Of a stretch of DNA of 50,573 nt, positions 16,577-25,261 are shown one piece after another. Source of the DNA: Bacillota bacterium (lineage in GTDB: Bacteria; Bacillota; UBA4882; UBA8346). The position numbers and the translations under genes are program-made. The stretch's first letter is position 1. Each line of letters begins with the position of its first letter. The DNA lies in the NCBI GenBank assembly GCA_023429995.1, contig JAEZCE010000072.1:1-50573 (forward strand). Reading direction: 5' to 3'. The notes beneath the pieces were generated by a model. It saw only the letters and a program-made list of their open reading frames with translations. It was not told the origin of the DNA and ran no database searches.

Positions 16577-17650
16577 ATGGCGCGGATAGGAATAGGCATC
16601 GATTTAGGGCATGGTTCAATTAAGGTTGTTCAGATTGATAAAACTAAGGGACAAGCTGAATTGATTGGTTATGCCCAAATAATGATTCCATCCGATGCCA
16701 TGGATGACGATGGGATAGTGACAAACCAATCTTTGGTTTCCGAAGCTATCCGGCAAGCTTGCGGCCAAGCGAGGATTCGAACCAAAAAAGTGATCACTGC
16801 AATAGCCGGTAATGCGGCAGTCATGAAGGAACTTAATCTTCCTGTAATGATAGGGCCGCAGCTCAGCGAAGTCGTGCGTTTGGAAACTGAAAAATTTTTG
16901 ACATTCCCCATCGATGAAGCGGAGTATGATTGGGATATTTTAAAGCAATATGATAGTGGGGAAATGGAAGTCATGATCGTGGCTGCGCCTAAGAAAATAG
17001 TTGCCAGTCAATTGGCTTGTTTTCAAAATGCCGGTTTACATACCATCGCCGTGGATATGCAACCTTTTTGCAATATGCGGGCTTTGGAAACTGATATCGA
17101 TAGAGAAACCGGCGATTTGGGCAGCATCGTTATTTTAGACATCGGGTGGTCCGCCACCCGGATGGCTGTTTTTTTCAATGGAAATGTTAGGGAAACAAGG
17201 GTCATCAATATAGCCGGTTATTCGATAACAGCAGCAATAGCGGACCAAATGCAGATTTCCTTTGAGAAAGCCGAAGCCATAAAGTGTAACCTCGGAGATG
17301 CCGATTATGGTTTTATAGAGTCGGAAATGGAGACCGATAGTTATAAAGCCAATCAAATTATTAGACGGAAATTGGTGGAACTGATAGCGGAAATCCGGCG
17401 TTCTCTTGATTATTTTAAGCTACAGTTTCCCGGTACACCGATTCATCAGTGTATTCTAACGGGCGGGAGCAGTAAATTACGGAACCTGGCTCTTTATTTG
17501 AGGCCTGAATTGGGTATCGATGTAAAGTTAGGGAATCCATTAACGGGTCTTCCAATTGGAACCAAACAAATAAGCCGGGCCGTAATACTCGGTAACCCCA
17601 ATCAATTTTCGGTGGCTATTGGTTTGGCACTACGGGGAGTTGAATATTGA
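16577..17650 (+). CDS. pilM: Type IV pilus assembly protein PilM
   Basis: 357 residues of the actin-like ATPase fold. IGIDLGHGSIKVVQI is phosphate-1, SIVILDIGWSATRMAVF is phosphate-2 and CILTGGSSKLRNLALYL is the adenosine motif. PilM is cytoplasmic and binds the N-terminal tail of PilN, linking the inner-membrane platform to the pilus motor. GGAGG at 16567-16571 supports the ATG at 16577; an in-frame TTG at 16565 lies inside that site. The stop overlaps the pilN start by one base (TGATG), as expected for a coupled operon. Confidence 0.93.
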   Translation: MARIGIGIDLGHGSIKVVQIDKTKGQAELIGYAQIMIPSDAMDDDGIVTNQSLVSEAIRQACGQARIRTKKVITAIAGNAAVMKELNLPVMIGPQLSEVVRLETEKFLTFPIDEAEYDWDILKQYDSGEMEVMIVAAPKKIVASQLACFQNAGLHTIAVDMQPFCNMRALETDIDRETGDLGSIVILDIGWSATRMAVFFNGNVRETRVINIAGYSITAAIADQMQISFEKAEAIKCNLGDADYGFIESEMETDSYKANQIIRRKLVELIAEIRRSLDYFKLQFPGTPIHQCILTGGSSKLRNLALYLRPELGIDVKLGNPLTGLPIGTKQISRAVILGNPNQFSVAIGLALRGVEY

Positions 17651-18231
17651 TGATCAACCTTTTACCAAAAGAAAACAAAAGCGGTATCGGTCGTAACCGT
17701 CATTCGAATCTGCAGATACTTGTGATGGTGGCGGTCATTGCCTGTCTGGTTTTTAGTTTGGGATTTTACTGGGGTTATTTAAACCATCAAGTGTCGCTTC
17801 AGGAAGCGAAATTAGCAGAGCTACAGTTGGAAATGAAGTGCTATAGCACGCCCTTTCAAAAAATTCGGGACATGGAATCCGTTCTGGAGCGGCTTCAAAA
17901 CAAAGAGCATCTCAAGCAGACCGTTCTGGAGGGGTATTTGCCCCCCTTGCATGCCTTAAACAGTTTAATTCAATTAAAGACCACTTCGGTATGGTTTGAA
18001 CGGATGCAACTCAGCGCCGAAAGCGGCAATTTTGCAGTTACGGGAGGGGCAACGAATTACAGAACCTGGGCTGCTTTTATCGGAGAACTTGAGCAGGACA
18101 AAGATGCTTTTCTGGAATTGAAACCGGAGTGGGCCAATATTCGCGGCAATTCTACCGGTCGGGAGTACGTGCAATTTAAAATTAGTGGTGTTTTGGCAAA
18201 AAGGGGTGAACCGAATGTCGCGCAACATTAA
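17650..18231 (+). CDS. pilN: Type IV pilus assembly protein PilN
   Basis: 193 residues. The N-terminus MINLLPKE is the PilM-binding motif. A membrane helix follows (LVMVAVIACLVFSLGFYWGYL), then a coiled-coil stretch (QEAKLAELQLEMKCYSTPF...) and a ferredoxin-like periplasmic domain. PilN pairs with PilO to form the inner-membrane alignment complex. The 3' end overlaps pilO by 17 bases. Confidence 0.9.
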   Translation: MINLLPKENKSGIGRNRHSNLQILVMVAVIACLVFSLGFYWGYLNHQVSLQEAKLAELQLEMKCYSTPFQKIRDMESVLERLQNKEHLKQTVLEGYLPPLHALNSLIQLKTTSVWFERMQLSAESGNFAVTGGATNYRTWAAFIGELEQDKDAFLELKPEWANIRGNSTGREYVQFKISGVLAKRGEPNVAQH

Positions 18232-18763
18232 AATCATTTTCACTTGTGGCCTGGTGATTCTTTGTTCATATCTACTGTATCAGTTTGTCTTTCATCCCCT
18301 CTTGACCAAACGTAATGATCTAACGGAGCAGGTTAAAGTCAAAGAGGCCGAAATCAGGCTTGTGAAAGAGAAAGTCGCTAAGATTTCCAGTTTAGAAGCA
18401 AATGTTCAGAACGCTCAAAATTCTGAAAAGCTAGCTTCACCCATTATTCCGGAGAGATTAACTTTATCGGAAATTTACAACGATATTGATGGGTTGAGTA
18501 AGGCCAGCGGATTGAAGGTTAAACAGATTTCTACCAACCAGACCTTTCAACCTTTTAAGAAAAATCCGAGACTACAATATATCGCGGTGAGCATTGAGGG
18601 AAGCGCTTATTTCCCGCAATTCATCGGATTCTTAGATTCTCTTTCCAAGAGCCGATTTGTGATTCAAGTTGAAAACCTGGACTTAAGCAGTATTTCCAAA
18701 GGTTCTAAACCACGGTTGCAATTTAATGTAACATTAAACGCTTTTGAGTATGCGGCAAGGTAA
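18215..18763 (+). CDS. pilO: Type IV pilus assembly protein PilO
   Basis: 182 residues. A membrane helix (IIFTCGLVILCSYLLYQFVF) is followed by a coiled coil (about residues 38-75) and a C-terminal ferredoxin-like domain. The ATG at 18215 follows AAGGGGTGA. The frame is open from 18185, but that would overlap pilN further. Size, topology and position after pilN identify it, since PilO sequences are poorly conserved. Confidence 0.85.
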   Translation: MSRNIKIIFTCGLVILCSYLLYQFVFHPLLTKRNDLTEQVKVKEAEIRLVKEKVAKISSLEANVQNAQNSEKLASPIIPERLTLSEIYNDIDGLSKASGLKVKQISTNQTFQPFKKNPRLQYIAVSIEGSAYFPQFIGFLDSLSKSRFVIQVENLDLSSISKGSKPRLQFNVTLNAFEYAAR

Positions 18764-18830
18764 GAGGCAATTATGAAACGCTTGAAGACTTCGGTTTGAT
18801 TTGAACGGTTAGGCAAAGGAGTGGCTGTTC

Positions 18831-19355
18831 GTGTTTCACCCTAAATTATGGTTTCTCTGGGTGTTGATATTGATTGTAGGTATCTTTTTGGGAATTGGCT
18901 GTTATTTTGTCTTTTTTCCCTATTTACAAAATGTCCTTTGGCCGTCCGGGAGTTTTCAACCGGATGTAACCGATGTTCGCCAAAAGTATGATTCAAATCA
19001 ATATGCTTCAAATATAGAAAGATATCAACCGCTGAAAAATCAGACTCTTCCATCAACTTCAACGGGAGATATCCGTTTAAAAAACCCTTTCATTTCGCCT
19101 ATTCCATCTCATGCTTCTTTCAGAAAAAGCCCCCCTCCAAAGGAACGGGCTTTGCTTGAATATCTGGGAACCATTGAAACGGATAATGGTATTATGGGAC
19201 TTGTAAAGATCAACACCGGTGAATCATTGGTTGTATTCGAAGGAGAAGATTTGGTGATATCCGGAATTATTATTGGTAAAATTACGCCCAAAATGCTAAC
19301 ATACTCCCAAAACGGAATTGAAAAGGTCATTCATTTAGGGGGGGCATCGAATTGA
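18831..19355 (+). CDS. PilP/GspC-like pilus periplasmic protein
   Basis: 174 residues, GTG start with AAAGGAG at 18815-18821. An N-terminal membrane helix (LWFLWVLILIVGIFLGIGCYF) is followed by a proline/serine-rich linker. The C-terminal beta-domain reads LEYLGTIETDNGIMGLVKINTGESLVVFEGEDL and resembles the homology region of PilP and GspC, which link the inner-membrane complex to the secretin. Unlike classical PilP, no lipobox is seen. The stop overlaps the secretin start (TTGA). Placement between pilO and pilQ is the main evidence. Confidence 0.7.
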   Translation: MFHPKLWFLWVLILIVGIFLGIGCYFVFFPYLQNVLWPSGSFQPDVTDVRQKYDSNQYASNIERYQPLKNQTLPSTSTGDIRLKNPFISPIPSHASFRKSPPPKERALLEYLGTIETDNGIMGLVKINTGESLVVFEGEDLVISGIIIGKITPKMLTYSQNGIEKVIHLGGASN

Positions 19356-21094
19356 GCGGCAGAGGCAACGTACGTACATTTTTGAGTGTATTTTTTCTCA
19401 TAGTGGTTGCATGGGGGCCATTTGTTTTTGGAAATGAAACCCAAGCGACGGTTAAAAATATTGAATTTGTTAACGCCGATTTGCGGGATGTTTTCCGGAG
19501 CCTTGCTACAGCCGGGAAATTTAATATTATCATGGAGCCGCAAGTCCATGGGAATGTAACTTTGGTCCTGCGATATGGTGTAACAGTTAAGGATGCGGTA
19601 TCCGTCATCGCCAAAACTTATGGGTATAGTTGTCGGTGGATAACCGATTCTCCCACGGCTCTTGTAGGAAGCTCCCGTTTTATTCAGATAAATTTTGATC
19701 GTAAGATTTCTAAAACTTACATCCTGAAGTATGCCAGTCCGGGAGAAATTGCGGAATCATTGGAAGTGGTGATTCCTAAAGCTCGGATTAAAGCCGATTT
19801 ACAAAATAAAAAAGTGATTGTCCTGGCTAATGAAATTGAAATCGCCAACATCACTGAAATCATTCAGAAATTGGACAGGGAGTTCCAACCGATTGACCTT
19901 GAGGTCCAATTAGCGGAAGTTCCTTCGGAAATATGGAAAAAGCTTGGCATTGACAATATATACCAACCGCCCCATATGGGAGTGTATGTATTGAAGGAAG
20001 AGCAAAAAAAGGCCCTTGGAGGCCTCGTTCCTAATGTCATTGCCAGAATAAATTATTCCGGTCTTGATAATCATAGGTTGAGGATTTTGTTGGGAGATAA
20101 GGTATCTATCGTCACAACCAAGAAAAGGAAAGGGGATCTTAATTATAAGGTTGAGTATGTGGATGCCGGGAACTTTTTATCCTTGACCCCGCAAATTAAT
20201 CCGGGACATCCATTGACTCTTGTGACTAAAGCTACCGTCAGCACGATTGCCAATAAAGCTCAACCAGGGGCAAAATGGGCGCCTTGGGTGGTAACCCGGG
20301 ATTTTGAATCGACCATTCGTCTGGAAATGGGACAGACTTTCATTCTTTCAGGACTTTTGCAGCGGAATGAATACCAAATGATGAAAAAGAGTCCTTATCA
20401 ATTTCCGGAATTGGACAAGCTGTTTATAGCGCAAAACCTTTCGGAACAGGCGGGAACCAATTCATCGGGTGAGTTAATTGCGTTGCTCACTCCAAAGTTG
20501 GCAGAGAAAACGAGCTCTCCTGGGGCAAGCCTTATGGGGGTAGATGACAGCGGCAATCATTCCTCTGCCGTTCCAAATCAGGTACCGGAGAGTAAACCAT
20601 TGGATCCAACGGCTCAGGATTTGGAAGGTAAATTGCCGATCAAGGAAGATAAGCCGGAAATCAAGATAACGCCTGAAACTACCGAGGTTAATCCGGATGT
20701 TGCCGCTGAAAAACCTCGAGAAACGCAGGGAACAAACGATAACGGAAATTCAAATTTGCAGTATGTGGAAATTCGTTACCATATAAAAAGCGGAGACACT
20801 CTGACCAGTATTGTCAAAAAATTCGCTACCAATTTGGAACTTGTACTGAGTAGGAATAATTTAAACAAAAATGGAGCCATTAAGGAGAATATGGTGGTAA
20901 TAATCCCGGTGCCCGCGGAAAGGACATACGCCCTTAAGCCGAAGGAGACTTTATGGCGGATAGCCAAACGGTATGGAACCACTTTGGAAGTTCTAAAAGA
21001 TTTGAATGGGCTCAGTGATGTAACCAAAGTTTATGTTGGGGAAATCATCGTTCTTCCTTGTGTTAAAACAAAAATTGCTAACCCTCAATTTTAG
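19352..21094 (+). CDS. pilQ: Type IV pilus secretin PilQ with two C-terminal LysM domains
   Basis: 580 residues, TTG start behind a G-rich ribosome binding site. Order: signal peptide (about 1-32), STN/N0 domain (35-92, IEFVNADLRDVFRSLATAGK), an N1-like domain (122-178, YILKYASPGEIAESLEVVIP), secretin core (about 180-383, with TIRLEMGQTFILSGLLQ and ELIALLTPKL), a Pro/Glu-rich linker and two LysM domains (476-519, 526-569). Secretins form gated outer-membrane pores; LysM binds peptidoglycan. No AMIN domain is seen. If functional, the gene requires an outer membrane. Confidence 0.88.
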   Translation: MSGRGNVRTFLSVFFLIVVAWGPFVFGNETQATVKNIEFVNADLRDVFRSLATAGKFNIIMEPQVHGNVTLVLRYGVTVKDAVSVIAKTYGYSCRWITDSPTALVGSSRFIQINFDRKISKTYILKYASPGEIAESLEVVIPKARIKADLQNKKVIVLANEIEIANITEIIQKLDREFQPIDLEVQLAEVPSEIWKKLGIDNIYQPPHMGVYVLKEEQKKALGGLVPNVIARINYSGLDNHRLRILLGDKVSIVTTKKRKGDLNYKVEYVDAGNFLSLTPQINPGHPLTLVTKATVSTIANKAQPGAKWAPWVVTRDFESTIRLEMGQTFILSGLLQRNEYQMMKKSPYQFPELDKLFIAQNLSEQAGTNSSGELIALLTPKLAEKTSSPGASLMGVDDSGNHSSAVPNQVPESKPLDPTAQDLEGKLPIKEDKPEIKITPETTEVNPDVAAEKPRETQGTNDNGNSNLQYVEIRYHIKSGDTLTSIVKKFATNLELVLSRNNLNKNGAIKENMVVIIPVPAERTYALKPKETLWRIAKRYGTTLEVLKDLNGLSDVTKVYVGEIIVLPCVKTKIANPQF

Positions 21095-21105
21095 GAGTGG
21101 TCCAG

Positions 21106-21375
21106 ATGGGCTTTAAAAATTATATGGAAGATGTTATTGTTGAAATTTATGATGATTATAAAAAACATAATCTTAATTATTGTACCTGTGACCGGTGCAT
21201 GGCAGATACGATAGCGATTGCTTTAACAAAATTAAAGGGTAAATATGCAGTAAGTCCGGAAGGGGAAATTTTTGCCAAAATTTCCCGGGATGATCGCCAG
21301 GTTAGGGCGGATGCGTTGATGGTTATTTTGGAAGCTATTGAGCAAGTTGGAAAAAGGCCGAACCATCCGGTATGA
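21106..21375 (+). CDS. ComFB-like late competence protein
   Basis: 89 residues. KNYMEDVIVEIYDDYKK, a CTCDRCMADTIAIALTKLKGKY segment and a KYAVSPEGEIFAKI strand match the ComFB domain, found beside competence and pilus genes. In cyanobacteria, related proteins bind cyclic dinucleotides, so a signalling role for the pilus is possible. Cys residues C-T-C-D-R-C could bind metal. AGGAG at 21094-21098 supports the ATG at 21106 over the upstream GTG. It is the last gene of the pil run. Confidence 0.75.
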   Translation: MGFKNYMEDVIVEIYDDYKKHNLNYCTCDRCMADTIAIALTKLKGKYAVSPEGEIFAKISRDDRQVRADALMVILEAIEQVGKRPNHPV

Positions 21376-21388
21376 ACTCATAGGCTGA

Positions 21389-21580
21389 TTATTCATAACC
21401 TTTATTCAGATAGACACCGCATTGTTCGTTTTTATAATGAATGCAGGAATCACACTCTATCTCGTCTGCCATCTCAAGATCCAATGTCGCGCGTGAAGGA
21501 TGGTTTTTTAAAACTTGAATCGGCCGGTAATTATTACATTCTTGAGCAGACTCGGAGAGAATTGCTTTTTTCACTGTCAA
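21389..21580 (-). CDS. Small Cys-containing protein (DUF6472-like)
   Basis: 63 residues, TTG start with GAGGTGA (21593-21587) six bases upstream, so translation is likely. The C-terminal ECDSCIHYKNEQCGVYL with CxxC and a following Cys resembles small clostridial proteins of the DUF6472 type, of unknown function, possibly metal-binding. It lies convergent to the pilus operon and divergent from RNase J. Confidence 0.6.
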   Translation of the reverse strand: MTVKKAILSESAQECNNYRPIQVLKNHPSRATLDLEMADEIECDSCIHYKNEQCGVYLNKGYE

Positions 21581-21674
21581 ATGGATTCACCTCAGATTAA
21601 AAACGTAGTACTATTTTACCGAAGCGCTTTCAAAAATATGCAAAGCCTGAAAAGGAAGTATAGATAAATTGTAC

Positions 21675-21703
21675 TTGTTAACCATAATCAAATCCGGTAT
21701 AAT
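21675..21703 (+). promoter_or_regulatory. RNase J promoter
   Basis: TTGTTA (21675-21680), a 17-base spacer and perfect TATAAT (21698-21703). Transcription would start near 21710, leaving about 170 bases before the start codon. Confidence 0.75.
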
Positions 21704-21815
21704 ATAGACATAATTTTATTGTGCGGATATTGTCATTTTTGGTATGTTCCTGTTTCCCTGAGTTGTTGGGGGACTATGTCTGTGTGTGCCCTCTGCGCGG
21801 AAAACAACAAAATGG

Positions 21816-21851
21816 GGATTATCGAGCAACGCACAGTGGTGCGATCCTTTT
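21816..21851 (+). promoter_or_regulatory. Terminator-like hairpin in the RNase J leader
   Basis: CGCAC-AGTG-GTGCG (21830-21843) is closed by outer GGAT/ATCC (21816-21819, 21844-21847) and followed by TTTT. It ends 11 bases before the AGGAGGTG ribosome binding site. It could be an attenuator or a processing site for autoregulation. Confidence 0.4.
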
Positions 21852-21879
21852 GACAGCACAACAGGAGGTGTTTTTTTTA

Positions 21880-23550
21880 TTGGGTGTTTTTAATAAACAG
21901 GAGCGTGTTTTTATCATTCCATTGGGTGGTTTGGGTGAGATTGGTAAAAACATGACGGCCATTGAATACAATAAGGAAATTATTGTAATCGATGCCGGTT
22001 TGATGTTTCCTGATGAGGACATGCTGGGAATCGATTTGGTGATTCCCGATGTATCTTATTTGGTGGAGAACAAAGAAAAGGTTAAGGGTCTGATATTAAC
22101 CCATGGTCATGAGGACCATATCGGCGCTTTGCCATATGTTCTCAAGCAGCTGAATGTGCCGATTTACGGAACCAAATTAACGTTGGGTTTGGCTAAGGGT
22201 AAATTCGAAGAGCATAATATGGTCCGTTCGGTGAATATGAACTGCGTAAAAGCCGGTGACCAGTTTAAGTTGGGTAATAATTTTACGATTGAGTGTATTC
22301 ATGTGAATCATAGTATAGCGGACGTAATTGCTTTGGCTGTCCACACTCCGATCGGGACTATTCTCCATACGGCAGATTTTAAGTTCGACCATACTCCAAT
22401 CGATGGAAAGGTCACTGATTTCCGTAAATTGGCTGAATTGGGCGATAAGGGCGTTTTGGCTTTGCTTTCCGATAGCACCAATGTGGAAAATTTAGGATAT
22501 ACTCCATCAGAACGGGATTTAGCTCATACTTTTGAGGAGCTTTTCTTACAAGCAGACGGCCGCATCTTGGTAACGACTTTCGCTTCCAATATTCATCGAA
22601 TTCAACAAATCATCGATACGGCTTTTAAGCATAATCGAAAAGTTGCCATGGTGGGTAGAAGTATGATTAATGTGGCCACGATTGCAATCGATCTTGGGTA
22701 TCTGAAAGTACCGGAGGGTTTATTGATTGATGTCGATGAGATTGAGCGTTATCCGATAAATCAGATTACCATTATTACCACCGGAAGTCAGGGAGAACCG
22801 ATGTCGGCCCTTTCGAGGATGGCCGCTTCCGAGCATAAAAAAATCAATATCATTCCCGGAGATACGGTGATTATTTCCGCATCCACCATTCCCGGAAATG
22901 AAAAATCAATTGCCCGGACGATTAATCACCTGTTTAAACAGGGGGCCAGGGTCATTTATGAATCGGTTTCCGGTGTTCATGTTTCCGGACATGCCAGCCA
23001 AGAAGAACAAAAGTTAATGTTGAATTTGGTAAAACCCAAATTTTTCATGCCGGTTCATGGAGAATACCGTCATTTGGTTCAGCATGCAAGATTGGCCGTT
23101 GATGTCGGAGTTGAGAGCGAAAATGTGGTTATTGCCGAAAACGGTGATTTGGTAGAAATCACCCGCGACAAAATCAAGGCTATTGGAAAAGTAGCTTCCG
23201 GAAAAATTTTTGTTGACGGCCTGGGCGTAGGGGATGTTGGAAATATTGTTCTCCGTGACCGGAAGCAATTATCGCAAGACGGCATATTAGTGGTTGTCGT
23301 AACCATTGATAAGGAAAGCGGTAAAGTTGTCGCCGGGCCGGATATCGTATCCAGAGGCTTTGTATACGTCCGTGAGTCGGAAGCCTTAATCGATGAAGCC
23401 AAAGAAAAAGTGAAGATTGCTTTGGAACATTGTACGGAGTATTCGGATTGGGCAACGATTAAAAACCAAATTCGCGAAATACTGAGCAAGCATTTGTATG
23501 GGAAAATGAAGCGGCGGCCGATGATTTTACCGATCATTATGGAAGTTTGA
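21880..23550 (+). CDS. rnj: Ribonuclease J
   Basis: 556 residues, the family's normal length. The metallo-beta-lactamase core carries HGHEDH at residues 75-80. The beta-CASP region has STNVENLGYTPSE and TTGSQGEPMSALSRMA, then FMPVHGEYRHL and a C-terminal oligomerisation domain ending LILPIIMEV-like (PMILPIIMEV). RNase J is the 5'-3' exonuclease and endonuclease of mRNA decay in Bacillota. AGGAGGTG (21863-21870) selects the TTG at 21880. The frame is open upstream through the leader, but that part is not protein-like. Only one paralogue is in the window. Confidence 0.95.
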   Translation: MGVFNKQERVFIIPLGGLGEIGKNMTAIEYNKEIIVIDAGLMFPDEDMLGIDLVIPDVSYLVENKEKVKGLILTHGHEDHIGALPYVLKQLNVPIYGTKLTLGLAKGKFEEHNMVRSVNMNCVKAGDQFKLGNNFTIECIHVNHSIADVIALAVHTPIGTILHTADFKFDHTPIDGKVTDFRKLAELGDKGVLALLSDSTNVENLGYTPSERDLAHTFEELFLQADGRILVTTFASNIHRIQQIIDTAFKHNRKVAMVGRSMINVATIAIDLGYLKVPEGLLIDVDEIERYPINQITIITTGSQGEPMSALSRMAASEHKKINIIPGDTVIISASTIPGNEKSIARTINHLFKQGARVIYESVSGVHVSGHASQEEQKLMLNLVKPKFFMPVHGEYRHLVQHARLAVDVGVESENVVIAENGDLVEITRDKIKAIGKVASGKIFVDGLGVGDVGNIVLRDRKQLSQDGILVVVVTIDKESGKVVAGPDIVSRGFVYVRESEALIDEAKEKVKIALEHCTEYSDWATIKNQIREILSKHLYGKMKRRPMILPIIMEV

Positions 23551-23607
23551 ATCGGTGCTGTAGGCTTTCGCTTTTGACAATCGTTTATGAAGAGTCAGCG
23601 TTTATGT

Positions 23608-23645
23608 AAGAGACACAATTCCGCGTGTCTCTTCTTGCTTTTACG
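23608..23645 (+). terminator. Terminator after RNase J
   Basis: AAGAGACAC (23608-23616) pairs perfectly with GTGTCTCTT (23625-23633), followed by the T-rich CTTGCTTTT. Confidence 0.7.
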
Positions 23646-23681
23646 GGCAAATCATTGAGTAGTTATTTAGAGAACGTTTTA

Positions 23682-23906
23682 CTAGGGCTCATCGAAGGGG
23701 TTCTCTAAATTGTTGAGGATTTGTCGCAGTTCATCCTCCCACTTTAATTGGTGGTAGGTCAGCACATCCTTTTTAACGAGCGAAGGAGTATGGCACTGGG
23801 CGCATACGATTCCAATTAAATCGCGGTTATGATTGATGACATGATGAAGGGTGTCGGTCTCGCAGTGGGGACATAAATAGATGTGATCAAATTCTTGATA
23901 TTCCAT
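23682..23906 (-). CDS. Small zinc-ribbon-like protein
   Basis: 74 residues from the ATG at 23906. Two CxxC pairs (LCPHCETDTLHH and VCAQCHTPSLV) are spaced as in a zinc ribbon, and an acidic helix (EDELRQILNNLENPFDEP) ends the protein. It resembles short clostridial Cys4 proteins without assigned function. The frame is open to a TTG at 23939. A GGCGGGAA-like site precedes the ATG. It is convergent with RNase J. Confidence 0.6.
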   Translation of the reverse strand: MEYQEFDHIYLCPHCETDTLHHVINHNRDLIGIVCAQCHTPSLVKKDVLTYHQLKWEDELRQILNNLENPFDEP

Positions 23907-24083
23907 GAAAGATTCCCGCCTTACACAGTTAATGATCAATCGAAAAGGGCTGACTAAATTGCTTACGATGGTTTATGCCATTTCTTATTTTGTCCGTCAT
24001 TAATTAAAACTCTCTGGCAACTCCTACTAAGTTTGTATAAGACCGATCTTTAAACCGTATGGATTGTATTTTAAGTTTCTGTT

Positions 24084-24111
24084 TTGAATTGTTTGGAGAA
24101 TTCTACATTAT
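24084..24111 (+). promoter_or_regulatory. Weak candidate promoter of dprA
   Basis: TTGAAT (24084-24089) and CATTAT (24106-24111), 16 bases apart, lie about 60 bases upstream of the dprA start. Other placements are possible. Confidence 0.3.
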
Positions 24112-24169
24112 CGGTCAATGGCAGGAATGATGGCAAAAGCGCCGAATTATATGATTGGGGGGTGCTATC

Positions 24170-25261
24170 ATGGATAGTGAAGAATTGAAATATTGGTTAT
24201 GGTGGAATCGAGTGCCTGGTGTAGGACCTGCCCGGTTCGATAAATTACTGAAAGAGTTTGGCACGATGAAAGCGGCTTGGTCTGCTTCAAATAAAAACTT
24301 ACAGCCGTTGATCGGAGAAAAAGTTTGGCTTGACATGCAAACGGTCCAAAAAACCTGGGATCCGGAAAAAGAAATCGTTAAAGCGCATCATCTGGGAATA
24401 CGTTTTTATTTATATTCCGAACCCGACTACCCGTCGGCGTTAAAAAAAATATCCAATCCCCCGCCGGTTCTTTATGTCCTTGGAGATTTTGAATATGGGG
24501 ACGATATCGCCGTGGCAATTGTAGGCACCAGGAATCCCACTCCCTCAGGGCTTGTTAACGCCAGGGAATTATCGGTGCAGTTAACCAGGCAAGGTTTAAC
24601 CATTGTTAGCGGAATGGCAAGGGGAATTGATTCGGAAGCGCATAAAGGAGCGCTTGAGGCCGGCGGGAGAACGGTGGCCGTCTTAGGTTGCGGTATTGAT
24701 ATTCCATATCCACCCGAAAATGAATATCTAATGAAGGAAATCGCCGACCGCCACGGAGCGGTTATTTCCGAATTTTCCCTTGGGACAAAACCGCTGGCTA
24801 CTAACTTTCCCGCCCGTAATCGCATTATTAGCGGGTTAAGTTTAGGTGTTGTTGTGGTTGAGGCTACCCAGGATAGTGGTTCTCTCATCACAGCCGGTTT
24901 TGCTTTAGAACAAGGCCGGGAAGTATTTGCAGTTCCGGGAAATATCGGAAACGACGGCAGTAAAGGACCTCACCGCCTGATTCGGCAAGGGGCCAAATTA
25001 GTTGAAAATTATCAGGATATTTTGGAGGAATTGGCCATTCCCCAATTATCTCCCGGAGAAATAACCCATGGAAATTATGTTGCCGGGAGTGAATTGGAGG
25101 AAAAAATCATTTCAGTGATGAGTCGTGAACCACTCCATATCGACCAGATTGTTCGCCAGACAAAATTAGCATCGGCACAGGTTAATTCAGCCTTGGTCCA
25201 ATTGGAATTGGGAGGGATCGTGAAAAGGTTTCCCGGTCAAATGTATCTCCGTATAAAATAA
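24170..25261 (+). CDS. dprA: DNA processing protein DprA
   Basis: 363 residues. An N-terminal helical part (YWLWWNRVPGVGPARF) is followed by the Rossmann-like core: VAIVGTRNPTPSG, VSGMARGIDSEAHKGAL, VLGCGIDIPYP, FPARNRIISGLS and AGFALEQGREVFAVPGNI. A C-terminal winged helix (DQIVRQTKLASAQVNSALVQLELGG) ends it. DprA loads RecA on incoming single strands during transformation. With the pilus and ComFB genes nearby, natural competence is plausible. GGGGGGTG precedes the ATG at 24170. Confidence 0.95.
   Translation: MDSEELKYWLWWNRVPGVGPARFDKLLKEFGTMKAAWSASNKNLQPLIGEKVWLDMQTVQKTWDPEKEIVKAHHLGIRFYLYSEPDYPSALKKISNPPPVLYVLGDFEYGDDIAVAIVGTRNPTPSGLVNARELSVQLTRQGLTIVSGMARGIDSEAHKGALEAGGRTVAVLGCGIDIPYPPENEYLMKEIADRHGAVISEFSLGTKPLATNFPARNRIISGLSLGVVVVEATQDSGSLITAGFALEQGREVFAVPGNIGNDGSKGPHRLIRQGAKLVENYQDILEELAIPQLSPGEITHGNYVAGSELEEKIISVMSREPLHIDQIVRQTKLASAQVNSALVQLELGGIVKRFPGQMYLRIK

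Larger units (their letters stand above)
21581..21879. other. RNase J promoter and long leader
   Basis: The gap between the small minus-strand gene and RNase J holds a near-consensus promoter (21675-21703). A leader of about 170 bases with a terminator-like hairpin (21816-21851) follows. Confidence 0.6.

Noticed and set aside
18773..18799. Eight-codon frame after pilO with an upstream AGAGG
   Set aside because: Too short to judge and without a partner feature; it may be a remnant.
19364..19382. AraR-box-like ACGTACGTAC near the pilQ start
   Set aside because: Only the centre matches; the flanks do not. It lies inside the pilQ coding region, so coincidence is likelier.
23079..23537. 152-codon open frame on the minus strand
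   Set aside because: It is antisense to RNase J; low-complexity Ser/Thr-rich composition typical of a shadow frame.
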